Below, one piece after another: positions 7,391 through 15,561 of a stretch of DNA of 33,309 bases (positions within the stretch are counted from its first letter, which is position 1; each line of letters begins with the position of its first letter). Position numbers and translations under genes: made by a program. The stretch is from JBEKYD01 sp049509915. GTDB taxonomy: Bacteria; Acidobacteriota; Terriglobia; Bryobacterales; Bryobacteraceae. The DNA lies in the NCBI GenBank assembly GCA_049509915.1, contig JBEKZL010000047.1, positions 1 through 33,309 of the forward strand, given 5' to 3'. The notes beneath the pieces are model-generated. The model was given only the letters and a program-made list of their open reading frames with translations, searched no databases and had not been told where the DNA came from.

Positions 7391-7649
7391 AATCCCTTGA
7401 TAGCTCAGAAGGGCTAGTCACGCCTTCACCAATCCGTTTGTTAATATTAGGGCTTGTTAAGATAGGCAAAGACGGTCGGGCTTCCAGCCAAAGACCGCGC
7501 AGATCCTAGCTTCGCGCTCGCGGCGCAAAACGGGCAACGGGGAGAATAGTTTCGCATCGGAAAAGGGCCGGGAGTGAGCCGGTTTATTCCAAGGGCACCG
7601 CGAGTGTGCCAACGTTGCGGTCACTCCTCCAAGGGAGAAGAGGAATTAC
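7391..7649 (+). promoter_or_regulatory. Long structured leader upstream of sqdB
   Basis: The 313-base gap between the PilZ gene and sqdB has no credible gene. A weak promoter-like pair is TTGTTA (7438-7443) and GATAGG (7461-7466), 17 bases apart. Downstream, CGGTC (7473-7477) pairs with GACCG (7493-7497) around an inner GGC/GCC stem, and TAGG (7463-7466) can close it with CCTA (7505-7508). Just before the ribosome-binding site, GGAGTGA-CCG (7571-7581, one bulge) pairs with CGGTCACTCC (7618-7627) and encloses a GGCAC/GTGCC hairpin (7594-7610). The arrangement suggests a regulatory leader, but I cannot match it to a known riboswitch class. Confidence 0.4.
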
Positions 7650-8900
7650 ATGAAAATTAGTGTACTGGGAGGCGACGGCTACTGCGGTTGGGCGACCGCT
7701 TTGTATCTGTCCCAAAAGGGTCACGACGTCTCGATTGTCGACAGTTTCGTCCGGCGGCAGTGGGATACCGACCTCCATGTCGAGACGCTCACGCCCATCC
7801 GTTCCATGGCCGAACGGCTGCATACCTGGGAGCGAACGAGCGGCAATCGGATTCAGCTATTTATCGGCGATGTAACGGATTTCGAGTTTCTCGCCTCCAC
7901 GATCGGCAAATTTCAGCCCGACGCGGTGGTGCATTTCGCCGAGCAGCGCTCCGCCCCATACTCGATGATCGACCGTCAGCACGCGGTCTTCACCCAAGTC
8001 AACAATGTGGTGGGCACGCTCAACCTGCTGTTCGCTCTGCGCGAGGCGCGTCCCGCGTGCCACCTGGTCAAGCTAGGCACCATGGGTGAATATGGCACGC
8101 CGAATATCGACATCGAAGAGGGCTATATCGCCATCGAGCACAACGGACGCAAGGACGTACTGCCGTTCCCCAAACAGCCCGGCTCTTTCTATCACCTATC
8201 GAAGGTGCATGACAGCCACAACATCATGTTCGCCTGCAAGATCTGGGGACTGCGCGCCACCGACCTGAATCAGGGTGTGGTGTACGGCACCATGACCGAC
8301 GAGGTGGCCCTCGACGAGGCCTTCATCAATCGTTTCGACTACGACGAGGTGTTCGGTACGGTGCTGAACCGTTTTTGCGTGGAAGCCGCCTGCGGCCATC
8401 CGCTGACGGTCTATGGCAAGGGCGGACAGACGCGCGGCTACCTGGATATTCGGGACACCGTGCGCTGCGTCGAACTGGCTTGTCTGACCCCGGCCAACCC
8501 GGGCGAGTGCCGCGTATTCAACCAGTTCACCGAACAGTTCTCGGTACTGGAATTGGCCAACCTAGTGCAGGTTGCCGGCCGCAAGCTGGGTTTGCAGGTC
8601 GAAATCGACCATCTGCCGGATCCGCGCGTGGAAGCCGAGGAGCATTACTATAACGCCCGGCATTCCAAACTTGCGGCCCTCGGCCTGCAGCCGCATTTGC
8701 TGTCAGAGTCGCTGCTGGACTCGCTCATGAACATCGCGGTTCGCTACCGGGACCGTATTGACGAGTCGCTGTTTCTGCCGCAGGTGAATTGGCGCAACGC
8801 GCGCAACGCGCGCTCCAGAACCCTCGCCATGACGGCGGGCAGCAGTCGTGCCGTGAACGGATGTTACGAGGAAGCCAAGGACGCCGCGCTGGGCGACTGA
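7650..8900 (+). CDS. sqdB: UDP-sulfoquinovose synthase
   Basis: The enzyme makes UDP-sulfoquinovose from UDP-glucose and sulfite, the sugar donor for sulfolipid head groups or sulfoquinovose-containing glycans. It is a 416-residue extended SDR protein. The NAD-binding start is GGDGYCGWATALYLSQKGHD. VHFAEQRSAPYSMIDR, KLGTMGEYGTPNIDIEEGY, DLNQGVVYG and GHPLTVYGKGGQTRGYLDIR are all near-identical to plant and cyanobacterial SQD1/SqdB as I know them. The catalytic set Thr144, Tyr181 and Lys185 is in place (Thr145, Tyr182 and Lys186 in Arabidopsis numbering). The ribosome-binding site is GAAGAGGA upstream of ATG 7650. No sulfite-donor enzyme or obvious SqdX/SQD2 lies beside it; a GT4 gene at 4099 is in another operon. 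Confidence 0.95.
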   Translation: MKISVLGGDGYCGWATALYLSQKGHDVSIVDSFVRRQWDTDLHVETLTPIRSMAERLHTWERTSGNRIQLFIGDVTDFEFLASTIGKFQPDAVVHFAEQRSAPYSMIDRQHAVFTQVNNVVGTLNLLFALREARPACHLVKLGTMGEYGTPNIDIEEGYIAIEHNGRKDVLPFPKQPGSFYHLSKVHDSHNIMFACKIWGLRATDLNQGVVYGTMTDEVALDEAFINRFDYDEVFGTVLNRFCVEAACGHPLTVYGKGGQTRGYLDIRDTVRCVELACLTPANPGECRVFNQFTEQFSVLELANLVQVAGRKLGLQVEIDHLPDPRVEAEEHYYNARHSKLAALGLQPHLLSESLLDSLMNIAVRYRDRIDESLFLPQVNWRNARNARSRTLAMTAGSSRAVNGCYEEAKDAALGD

Positions 8901-8905
8901 AAAGT

Positions 8906-8942
8906 CCCGCTGAGGGCGGGCCTCCCGGTCCGTCCTCTTTTT
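8906..8942 (+). terminator. Possible terminator between sqdB and apaG
   Basis: CCCGC (8906-8910) can pair with GCGGG (8916-8920) right after the sqdB stop, and a run of five T residues lies at 8938-8942. The T-run is too far from the stem for a textbook terminator. An alternative GAGG/CCTC pairing overlaps the first. Confidence 0.3.
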
Positions 8943-8969
8943 CCCACGGCCATCGCGGTTAGCTCCGGC

Positions 8970-9383
8970 CTAATGCACCGTGTGCCGGGCCTTCAAGGCA
9001 AACGGCGCGATTTCGATGTCGAACTCCTCCCCGCCGGAGCGGACCATCCGGTAGGTGCCTTGCATCATGCCCATGGGAGTTTCAATCGGGCACCAGGAGG
9101 AATACTGGAAGGACTGGCCGGGCGTCAGCACCGGCTGTTGTCCAACCACGCCCGGGCCTTTCACTTCCTCGGTGCGGCCCGTGCCATCGGTAATGATCCA
9201 GTGCCGGCTGAGAAGTTGAACCGTCTCGCTACCCTGGTTAGTGATCCGGACGGTGTATTGAAAGACCCACTGACCCTCCACCGGCCGTGAATTTTCCGGA
9301 GAGTGCTGCGCCAGGACCTCAACCCGAATGCTCTGGGTGATCGCGTCGGACACGGGGGCGAGATCGAAGCGCAACTCTGCCAT
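8970..9383 (-). CDS. apaG: ApaG-domain protein
   Basis: ApaG is a small fibronectin-III-like beta-sandwich protein linked in enterobacteria to magnesium/cobalt resistance and diadenosine tetraphosphate metabolism; its biochemical role is unsettled. The family signature is clear: FQYTVRITNQGSETVQLLSR then HWIITDGTGRTEEVKGPGVV, followed by LTPGQSFQYSSWCPIETPMG and MMQGTYRMV. From ATG 9383 it is 137 residues, typical for the family. A TTG six bases upstream is also in frame but has no advantage. It is convergent with sqdB and just downstream of the two TIM-barrel genes on the same strand, separated from them by about 40 bases. Confidence 0.93.
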   Translation of the reverse strand: MAELRFDLAPVSDAITQSIRVEVLAQHSPENSRPVEGQWVFQYTVRITNQGSETVQLLSRHWIITDGTGRTEEVKGPGVVGQQPVLTPGQSFQYSSWCPIETPMGMMQGTYRMVRSGGEEFDIEIAPFALKARHTVH

Positions 9384-9425
9384 AGTCAACTATAGATCCT
9401 ACCCCACTCGGAGGCGCGGCGCACG

Positions 9426-10322
9426 TCAAACGTAAATCGGCTCCAACTTTTCTACCACGTAGGCGCCGCATCGTTCGTAGCTGGTGCGCGGCCCCTGGCG
9501 GGCGATGTCCAGGTCGACGATCAGCCAACCCCGGAACGAAGCCGACTTGAGCACGCGGTGGCAGGCCGGGAAATCGATATCGCCGTCGCCCAGATCGAAG
9601 ATGTTTTGGAGAAAGTCGGCCCCGCCGCGCTTGGCATCCTTGTAGTCGGCCAGCATCAGCCGGCTCTGGTAGCGCTCCAGAATCTTTGGTACATCCATTC
9701 CCGCCAGGTGCAAGTGGGCCGTGTCGGGCGAAAGCTTGAACAATTTCGGATCCGTCATCCCCATGCACCGGTCCAACTCGTCTTCGTTCTGCACGATCTG
9801 GCCCATGTGATTGTGCAAGCCCGCCTGGAAGCCCATCTCTCCGGCGGCCTCACCCAGGTGGTTGTAGCATTCGCACATGGTCTTGAAGGCGCCTGGGGCC
9901 TCGCCCAGTTTGCGGTTGGGCGAAAAGACCACCAGACGGCTGGCGCCGAACTGTTTCAGAAACGTCATCGCCTGGCGCGCGCTGTCCAGAACGTCCTTCT
10001 GTTTCGACGCGTCCTGCGCCGGACCGTTGAACGAGATGGTCACCACCTGCAAGCCCCGCTTTGAAACTTCCCGCTCCATCTGCGGCTGGGTGATGCCGTA
10101 GATTTCGAGAATCCTGGGGAACTGCGTCAGGCGCAATCCGATGAAACCGGTATCGTGCATCACGTCCAGAATGTCGGTGAACCGGGAACCTTTGAAGGAA
10201 TTCCAGAGATTCGATCCCAGTCCCCATTTGACGTTCTTATTGGCGGGGATGCGCTCCGCCGCCCGGCCCAGCGTTGCCGCCAAGGCGCCCAGCGCTTTCA
10301 TGGCTGTTCTTCGTGTCGTCAT
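9426..10322 (-). CDS. Sugar phosphate isomerase/epimerase-like TIM-barrel protein, exported
   Basis: This is a xylose-isomerase-like (AP endonuclease 2 superfamily) TIM barrel of 298 residues. Metal-site-type motifs occur in order: GLHNHMGQIVQNEDEL, SPDTAHLHLAGMD, LADYKDAKRGGADF, DLGDGDIDFPAC and VDLDIARQGP. The N-terminus has a twin-arginine-like start (MTTRRTAMKALGALAATLG), suggesting Tat export. The ATG at 10322 is preceded by GGAGTGGAG. It follows its paralog at 10341-11432 with a gap of about 18 bases, so the two are probably co-transcribed. The substrate is unknown; members act on sugars, inosose or 2-keto sugars. ApaG lies downstream. Confidence 0.82.
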   Translation of the reverse strand: MTTRRTAMKALGALAATLGRAAERIPANKNVKWGLGSNLWNSFKGSRFTDILDVMHDTGFIGLRLTQFPRILEIYGITQPQMEREVSKRGLQVVTISFNGPAQDASKQKDVLDSARQAMTFLKQFGASRLVVFSPNRKLGEAPGAFKTMCECYNHLGEAAGEMGFQAGLHNHMGQIVQNEDELDRCMGMTDPKLFKLSPDTAHLHLAGMDVPKILERYQSRLMLADYKDAKRGGADFLQNIFDLGDGDIDFPACHRVLKSASFRGWLIVDLDIARQGPRTSYERCGAYVVEKLEPIYV

Positions 10323-10340
10323 AGTCTCCACTCCCCGCCG

Positions 10341-11432
10341 TCAGGCGCGCCAGTTGATTCCCACATCAAGTTTCTTGCGGGCGAATTCAAAGCTCCGCTC
10401 CAGGTCCAGGCGCTGCTGTTCCTTAAGCGCTTCCGCCAGGATGGTCGGCGGATGCGTGCCGGCCACGTCCTCGATCACCATCGCCCCCATATACGGGTGG
10501 CCGCTCTTAGCCAGCGCTACGAAGCGGGCGAATTCGCCGGCTCGCGCGTTGGGGAAGGCCTTCCAGAAATCGGCCTCCAGATACGGCAGTACGCGCGGCG
10601 GACGGCCGGTGATGATTTCAAGTTGCATCGCCACGCCGGGACAGGCCGCGCGAAAACGCTCCGTGAATCTGGCGAAGTCCACGTTGCCGTCGCCCAATAC
10701 CACCCATTGCCCGGCCGCCCCGCGCGGGTGCTCGAAAACCACCGAGTCGCGCACGTGGGTGGTGATCACATAAGGAGCCAGAACTTCCAATGTAACCAGC
10801 GGATCTTCCACTACCCATAACGGATTGCCGGTGTCCAGGCAGGAGCCGACAAAGTCCTTGCCCGATTCTTCGATCAGGGTTTTCACCTCGCGGGCCTGCA
10901 TGTCTCCATCATGATTTTCGATGGCGATTTTGACGCCCAGGTCGAGCGCCTGGCTGCGGACCGAGCGAAACACCTGCACAGTATTTTCGATGTGCGCCTC
11001 AATCGGCAGCGTTCCCAGCCGGTCCGCGCTTCCGCCCAGGTAGCAACGCATGCAGGCGGCGCCAATCGCCTTGGATACGCGCAGCCCTTCGAGCACGCGT
11101 TCGCGCGCCGGGGGCCCGTTGGGGCTGAAAGCGTGGCTGGAAGGGCAAATGCAGCCCGTTCCGCCCTCCAGCACAATCTTCGCTCGTGCGGCCTGGTCCC
11201 TGACCTTGGCCAGATAGGCCGCATCCAGGCTTTCGTAATCGCCCAGGCTGGTGATCTGAATGGTGTCCAGTTTCTGGCCGGCCGCGTACTCGATGAGTCG
11301 CGGCACCTTCCAGCCGAACGCCCGGAGCGAGTAAGTGTCGAACCCCAGTTTCACACCGGTCCGTTCACTCGCCGACAGGGAGGTGGCGCCCGCCGCGGCG
11401 GCCAGGCTCTGAAGAAACCTTCTGCGAACCAT
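10341..11432 (-). CDS. Sugar phosphate isomerase/epimerase-like TIM-barrel protein, Tat-exported
   Basis: A second xylose-isomerase-like TIM barrel (363 residues). It starts with a clear twin-arginine signal, MVRRRFLQSLAAAAGATSLSA, so it should fold in the cytoplasm and be exported, consistent with a metal-dependent enzyme. Ligand-type motifs include ALDLGVKIAIENHDGDMQ, SCLDTGNPLWVVEDPL, VITTHVRDSVVFEH, LGDGNVDFARF and MQLEIITGRPP. Compared with its neighbour at 9426 it is longer, with extra C-terminal helices. It is probably the first gene of a two-gene unit. The substrate is unknown; pairs like this are common in Acidobacteria and Planctomycetes, where carbohydrate breakdown is suspected. 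Confidence 0.85.
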   Translation of the reverse strand: MVRRRFLQSLAAAAGATSLSASERTGVKLGFDTYSLRAFGWKVPRLIEYAAGQKLDTIQITSLGDYESLDAAYLAKVRDQAARAKIVLEGGTGCICPSSHAFSPNGPPARERVLEGLRVSKAIGAACMRCYLGGSADRLGTLPIEAHIENTVQVFRSVRSQALDLGVKIAIENHDGDMQAREVKTLIEESGKDFVGSCLDTGNPLWVVEDPLVTLEVLAPYVITTHVRDSVVFEHPRGAAGQWVVLGDGNVDFARFTERFRAACPGVAMQLEIITGRPPRVLPYLEADFWKAFPNARAGEFARFVALAKSGHPYMGAMVIEDVAGTHPPTILAEALKEQQRLDLERSFEFARKKLDVGINWRA

Positions 11433-11626
11433 GTATCGTTTACCGTTCGGAACCTCATCAATTCTATCCCGTTCCGCGGCTCATCGGGGTCGAGTTCCAA
11501 AATCAATCGCGCCGGCTGTCAACTGACGCGGATCACTCTGGCCGGTCAGGCCTGAAGCGCCGCGATTCTTCGGGGCGTTTGCGCCCGCCCACGATCGAAG
11601 CGGATTATCGGAAGCCGAAGCGCCCA

Positions 11627-12781
11627 TCAAAAGCCGGCGCACTGTCCCTGTTTCCGCTTAGCCGCGTTTCCACTGCCGGTGATGCTGAGGTTACCCAGGC
11701 ACTCCAGGTTTCCAGCCACGGTGTTCCCGTCAGCCTCGACCGGCGCCGTGGTGGCGTTGACGTACAGGCTGCCGCCCACCGTGTTGCCGCACGCCGCGGA
11801 CGAACCGATGTCCACAGGCGCGGCGCTGAGTTGATACGTGACACTGCCGCTCACATTCACATTGCAAACCTGGTTCGTGGTTGAACTGGCCGGAAGCAAC
11901 CCGACGTTCAGGCTTCCTTGAATCTTGGTGGCCGCGCCCAAGGAAAATGTGCCGCCTCCCAGAACCGTGACATCGCCTTTGATCGTCGAGCCCACCACCA
12001 CCAGATTACCGCCGATTTGCAGAATGCTTCCGTTCACAGTGCCCCCGAAAATGAGGCAATTCTGCCCTTCCGAGACGGTCAGGCCACCCGCGATGCTTCC
12101 CCAGTAAAAGCCATCGCAGCCATTCGGCAAACCCACCCGCACGCTCGGCGTCGAGCAGAGAGCAGGAAGGCAGAAGTTACTCGGAGCAGGAACTGCGGCA
12201 ATAAAGGTGTTCGTCACCATGGTAGGGCCCGCCGCCGCCAGGTTGCCAATTATGGGCTGGGTGCTGGCCGCCGCGAGGCCCGCCAGCGAAATCGGCGTGT
12301 TCCCGTTGGCGCAAAGCACCAGCCCCGTATTCGTATCCGCCCATAAGGTCCCGGTCCTCCCGTTCGAGGAGCAGGTGCCCTCTTGTTTCGCGTTCTTCAA
12401 GAAATCCCAAAATCCGGACGCCGGCGCCGGCGCAAACAGGGCTCTCGCGGAACAGGAGGCAGCCGACGTGAATGGAGACTCAGACTCATAAAGATAGCCA
12501 AGCCCACCTCCCGGAGGAGCCGAAATGGGAGATCCGGTGGAGCAGGACGCCTGGCCGCTCCAGAATTGATACGCCGAATTGCTGCCCCCCGTTGTGGGAT
12601 CGGTCGAGTGAAGCACCGCCTGTTGTCCCGCATACGACTCGTAAAGATTGAAGCTCGTGCTCGCCGTCCCCGATTCGACGGTCATGCTCGAAGTGAAGTT
12701 GTCGGCGATTGTCGGCTGTGCAGGCATCCAGCGGGCCAACCCTGAGAGTGCGGCAGCAATAGCAAGTATTCGTTTTGTCAT
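11627..12781 (-). CDS. Secreted protein with a C-terminal bactofilin-like beta-solenoid
   Basis: A 384-residue exported protein of unknown function. The signal peptide is about residues 1-21 (MTKRILAIAAALSGLARWMP, cleaved after AQ). Residues about 30-200 are Ser/Thr/Gly-rich with several cysteines. From about 225 there are repeated short turns such as GTVNGSILQIGGNLVVVGST and IKGDVTVLGGGTFSLG, then NVSGSVTYQL, NTVGGSLYVNAT and NTVAGNLECLGNLSI, a pattern of G-x-hydrophobic steps like that of bactofilin-type right-handed solenoids. The C-terminus is short and basic (NAAKRKQGQCAGF). GAGGGACG precedes the ATG. It stands alone between the toxin-antitoxin operon and the TIM-barrel pair. The role is probably surface or matrix structure (inference). 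Confidence 0.7.
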   Translation of the reverse strand: MTKRILAIAAALSGLARWMPAQPTIADNFTSSMTVESGTASTSFNLYESYAGQQAVLHSTDPTTGGSNSAYQFWSGQASCSTGSPISAPPGGGLGYLYESESPFTSAASCSARALFAPAPASGFWDFLKNAKQEGTCSSNGRTGTLWADTNTGLVLCANGNTPISLAGLAAASTQPIIGNLAAAGPTMVTNTFIAAVPAPSNFCLPALCSTPSVRVGLPNGCDGFYWGSIAGGLTVSEGQNCLIFGGTVNGSILQIGGNLVVVGSTIKGDVTVLGGGTFSLGAATKIQGSLNVGLLPASSTTNQVCNVNVSGSVTYQLSAAPVDIGSSAACGNTVGGSLYVNATTAPVEADGNTVAGNLECLGNLSITGSGNAAKRKQGQCAGF

Positions 12782-13046
12782 AGTGAACGTCCCTCTGTGT
12801 GGATGCCCCTTGTCGATGCTCGGACACCGGATCAGGTCATCATCTCACACAAGAAGGCGGGAAAAATGCACTCCGGCGATCACACAGGGAGCAGGGACTC
12901 AGGGGGCAGCGCGGTCCACGTTCCGAAGGGGAGCCGACTAGCGCCCCGCTGCCCTTCATGGAAGCCTCGATTCCCCTCGATCGGCTGTTTGCGGCCTTCT
13001 AGCCAGTCGGCCACGTCTGTCCCGCGAGGGATAGGAGAGTCGCGTA

Positions 13047-13439
13047 TCAAGCCGGGCGCGCGCCGCGCTGGTATTCCTCGGGAAGATGACGCAAGAGGTC
13101 GCGGCCATCGTGAAGAATGCGGGCCACGTCGATGCCACCATCTTCGCGGCGGCGATACAGAAGAAAATGGCGCGGATCCTTCACCCTTGAGCCGCTCACT
13201 CTGTCCCGGCTGAACCTCAGGTGATAGGTCCGCGCGCCCTTGATCATGAGCTCAGGCCGGTCCTTCGAGCCTGGCCGCTCGGGATCGACTCCGATATTGC
13301 GCACGGCCTGCTTGATGAGCGCCCTATAGCGCGCCGCGGCGCTTTCGCCAAATCGCTGTTCGCTCCAGCGCAGAGCTTCGCGGATATCCTCGCGAGCGGC
13401 GGGGGCAAGACTGGGCCGCGAAGCACGCTTCTTAGCCAC
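13047..13439 (-). CDS. RelE/ParE-family toxin
   Basis: The toxin half of a type II toxin-antitoxin pair; ParE toxins poison DNA gyrase while RelE relatives cut mRNA. The N-terminal helix pair (APAAREDIREALRWSEQRFG, then AAARYRALIKQAVRNIG) and the C-terminal sheet (TYHLRFSRDRV, then PRHFLLYRRREDGGIDVARI and LHDGRDLLRHLPEEY) follow the ParE pattern, including the terminal VARILHDGRD-L block. At 130 residues it is slightly longer than typical because of a basic N-terminal tail (MAKKRASRPS). It overlaps the antitoxin gene by eight bases, implying coupled translation. Target type is inferred only from resemblance. Confidence 0.88.
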   Translation of the reverse strand: MAKKRASRPSLAPAAREDIREALRWSEQRFGESAAARYRALIKQAVRNIGVDPERPGSKDRPELMIKGARTYHLRFSRDRVSGSRVKDPRHFLLYRRREDGGIDVARILHDGRDLLRHLPEEYQRGARPA

Positions 13440-13734
13440 GCTTGCGCTCGGCGGCTACCTCGGCGGAGACTTCCTCTCCAATCTGGTCGACGTAGGCAGC
13501 GAATTCATCCATCGATTCAAACTCGATGCCCTCGCCGCGGTCGAGTCGATCGAAACCTTCCTTGGCGGCGGCACGCAGCCACTCGAGCTTGGCTTGGTCT
13601 TCCTGCTCGCGCTGCTCCAGGAGGCGGAGGCCTTCGCGCACCACCTCGCTGGCGTTACTGAAGCGGCCAGAACTGATGCCGGCTTCAATGAAGCGGTCAA
13701 GGTGCTCAGTCAGGTTGACGTTCCGCGTTGGCAC
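13432..13734 (-). CDS. ParD-family ribbon-helix-helix antitoxin
   Basis: ParD antitoxins bind their own promoter through an N-terminal ribbon-helix-helix and neutralise ParE through the C-terminal tail. The RHH is seen at MPTRNVNLTEHLDRFIEAGI and SGRFSNASEVVREGLRLLEQ. The remainder (about 50-100) is charged and helical, as expected for the toxin-binding arm, ending AEVAAERKRG. It is the first gene of the pair and overlaps the toxin by eight bases. The palindromes at 13751-13786 are its likely operators. Confidence 0.9.
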   Translation of the reverse strand: MPTRNVNLTEHLDRFIEAGISSGRFSNASEVVREGLRLLEQREQEDQAKLEWLRAAAKEGFDRLDRGEGIEFESMDEFAAYVDQIGEEVSAEVAAERKRG

Positions 13735-13750
13735 GCTGCAATCCTCCAGC

Positions 13751-13786
13751 TAGGACCATCCTACCAGGGTTGGCAATTGTTGCCAA
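13751..13786 (-). promoter_or_regulatory. parDE promoter with two operator palindromes
   Basis: On the minus strand TTGGCA (13786-13781) and TAGGAT (13763-13758) are separated by exactly 17 bases, a good sigma-70 promoter. The -35 lies in the palindrome TTGGCAA-ttg-TTGCCAA (13770-13786) and the -10 lies in TAGGA-cca-TCCTA (13751-13763). This is the layout expected for autorepression by the RHH antitoxin. Confidence 0.65.
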
Positions 13787-13822
13787 TGATCTGCGCCATG
13801 AGTGAAATCAGCACCGCCGCCT

Positions 13823-15499
13823 CTACAACTCTGCCAGCGTCCGGTGGACCATGTGCACGCTGATTGCGCCCTCGCCGACTGCCGACGCTACCCGCTTCAC
13901 ATTGCCCGCGCGCGCATCCCCGACCGCGAACACCCCGGGCAGGCTTGTCTCCAGCATTTGGGGAGGGCGCGGGAGCATCCACCTGGGGCCACTCTCCGGC
14001 CCGGGAGAGTCCAGGTCCCGTCCGGTCAAAATAAAGCCCTTGTCGTCCAGCGCCACGCATCCCCGCAGCCACTCGGTTCGCGGCGACGCCCCCGTCATCA
14101 GAAATACGTGCCGGATGTCGTGGGCGGAAGTTTCTCCCGTCTTCCGGTCCCGCCAAACCACACGCTCCAGACTGGATTCGCCTTCCAGAGCGACAATCTC
14201 GGTATTGAAATGCAGATCAATATTGGGATTCTCCGTCAGCCGCTGAATCAGATATCGGGACATGGTGCCCGACAACTCCCCTCCCCGCACCAGCATATGC
14301 ACGTGGTGCGCGGTCTGCGCCAGGAACACGGCGGCCTGTCCCGCCGAGTTCGCCCCTCCCACCACCGCGACCTGTTCCCCTTCGCACCACTGCGACTCGA
14401 TATGCGTGGCACCGTAGTAAATCCCGCCGCCTTCGAATCTCTCCCGGTTTGCGAGCGGCGGCTTGTTGTACTGAGCCCCGGTCGCGATCACGATGGCTCT
14501 GGTTGCCAGCGTCTCTCCCGTATCGAGCACCACGGCGTAAGGGCGGTCGTCGCACTGGAGCCGCGCCACGCTGCGCGCGATCATCATGTTCGCGCCGAAC
14601 TTCTGCGCCTGGGTAGTGGCGCGCGCCGCCAGTTCCAGCCCGGAAACACCCGTGGGAAATCCGAGATAGTTCTCGATCTTCGAGCTCGACCCCGCCTGCC
14701 CGCCCGGGGATTGCATCTCGATCATCAGCACGTTCAGACCTTCCGACGCAGCGTAAACCGCGGCGGCAAGCCCCGCCGGGCCGGCGCCTACAATGATCAG
14801 ATCGCGCACGTGGGTTCTGTCGATGTTGACGTTGAAGCCCAGACAATCCGCCAGCTTCTGAATCGTCGGGCTGCGCATTACTCCGCGGTTGGGGCAGATC
14901 ACTACCGGCACGTCCGCGAGCTTCACTCCGAAGCGGTCGAGCAGCGCCTGCGCGGTCCGGTCGGCGTCGAGATCGACATAGGTGTAGGGATGTCCGTTGC
15001 GGCTGAGAAACTCGCGTAACGCCAGGGTCTGAGCCGAGTGTCGCGAGCCCATCAGTACGAAGTTGCCATAGCCGGAACGGACGAGTTCGAGCCGCCGCAG
15101 GATAAATGCGCGCAATAGGATCTCGCTCAGTTCCGCGTCCTTGGCCACCAGCGACCGCAATCCGTCCGCGCCGACTTCGAGAAATTCTCCCGGCTCGGTC
15201 ACGCGTCCGCGGACCAGACACCGCTGCCCGGAAATCATGGTCATCTCACCGGTGAAATTGCCGGGGCTGTGCTCCACCACCAGGCGCTCGCCGTCAAGAG
15301 TCGGCTGCACGATTTCCATGTTTCCCGAAAGGAGCACGAAAAACGGAACCGCGGTATCGTTTGGTTCGAAGAGGATTTCGCCGCGATGAACACTCCGGGA
15401 GCGGCCCATCGGACGGATGCGATCGATCTGCGCGGGAGTCAGGACAGGGAACGCCTGAGTGCGGGCGTCCAGTGCGCTTGGCACGAGTTGGGGAGACAT
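13823..15499 (-). CDS. Cyclic-nucleotide-binding-domain FAD oxidoreductase, thioredoxin-reductase-like but without redox cysteines
   Basis: A three-part protein of 558 residues. Residues about 20-140 are a Crp-type cyclic-nucleotide-binding domain (RGEILFEPNDTAVPFFVLLSG, then FTGEMTMISGQRCLVRGRV). About 147-225 is a thioredoxin/glutaredoxin-fold segment (VLMGSRHSAQTLALREFLSR) where a C-x-x-C would sit, but it reads SRHS. From about 232 a thioredoxin-reductase fold has the FAD motif IIVGAGPAGLAAAVYAASEG, an NADPH motif VAVVGGANSAGQAAVF and the late FAVGDARAGNVKRVASAVGE. The usual CATC active site is replaced around IYYGATHIESQWCEGE. It should bind FAD and a nicotinamide nucleotide, but cannot do standard dithiol chemistry. 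It is divergent from the UBP zinc-finger gene; the two families are, from memory, often neighbours. Confidence 0.85.
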   Translation of the reverse strand: MSPQLVPSALDARTQAFPVLTPAQIDRIRPMGRSRSVHRGEILFEPNDTAVPFFVLLSGNMEIVQPTLDGERLVVEHSPGNFTGEMTMISGQRCLVRGRVTEPGEFLEVGADGLRSLVAKDAELSEILLRAFILRRLELVRSGYGNFVLMGSRHSAQTLALREFLSRNGHPYTYVDLDADRTAQALLDRFGVKLADVPVVICPNRGVMRSPTIQKLADCLGFNVNIDRTHVRDLIIVGAGPAGLAAAVYAASEGLNVLMIEMQSPGGQAGSSSKIENYLGFPTGVSGLELAARATTQAQKFGANMMIARSVARLQCDDRPYAVVLDTGETLATRAIVIATGAQYNKPPLANRERFEGGGIYYGATHIESQWCEGEQVAVVGGANSAGQAAVFLAQTAHHVHMLVRGGELSGTMSRYLIQRLTENPNIDLHFNTEIVALEGESSLERVVWRDRKTGETSAHDIRHVFLMTGASPRTEWLRGCVALDDKGFILTGRDLDSPGPESGPRWMLPRPPQMLETSLPGVFAVGDARAGNVKRVASAVGEGAISVHMVHRTLAEL

Positions 15500-15561
15500 G
15501 ACTCATTGTCTCACTGCCGCCGCCGGCCTCTGAGGGTAGCGTGGCGGAGGCTGTCCAGGCG

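Noticed and set aside
7461..7510. Cyclic-di-GMP (GEMM) riboswitch
   Set aside because: GGCAAA and CGCA occur at roughly suitable places, but the invariant GACGCAAAGCC block, the GAAA tetraloop and its receptor are not found.
12782..13046. Small gene in the 265-bp gap before the toxin gene
   Set aside because: Open frames here are short, have no ribosome-binding site and show low-complexity arginine/glycine-rich translations.
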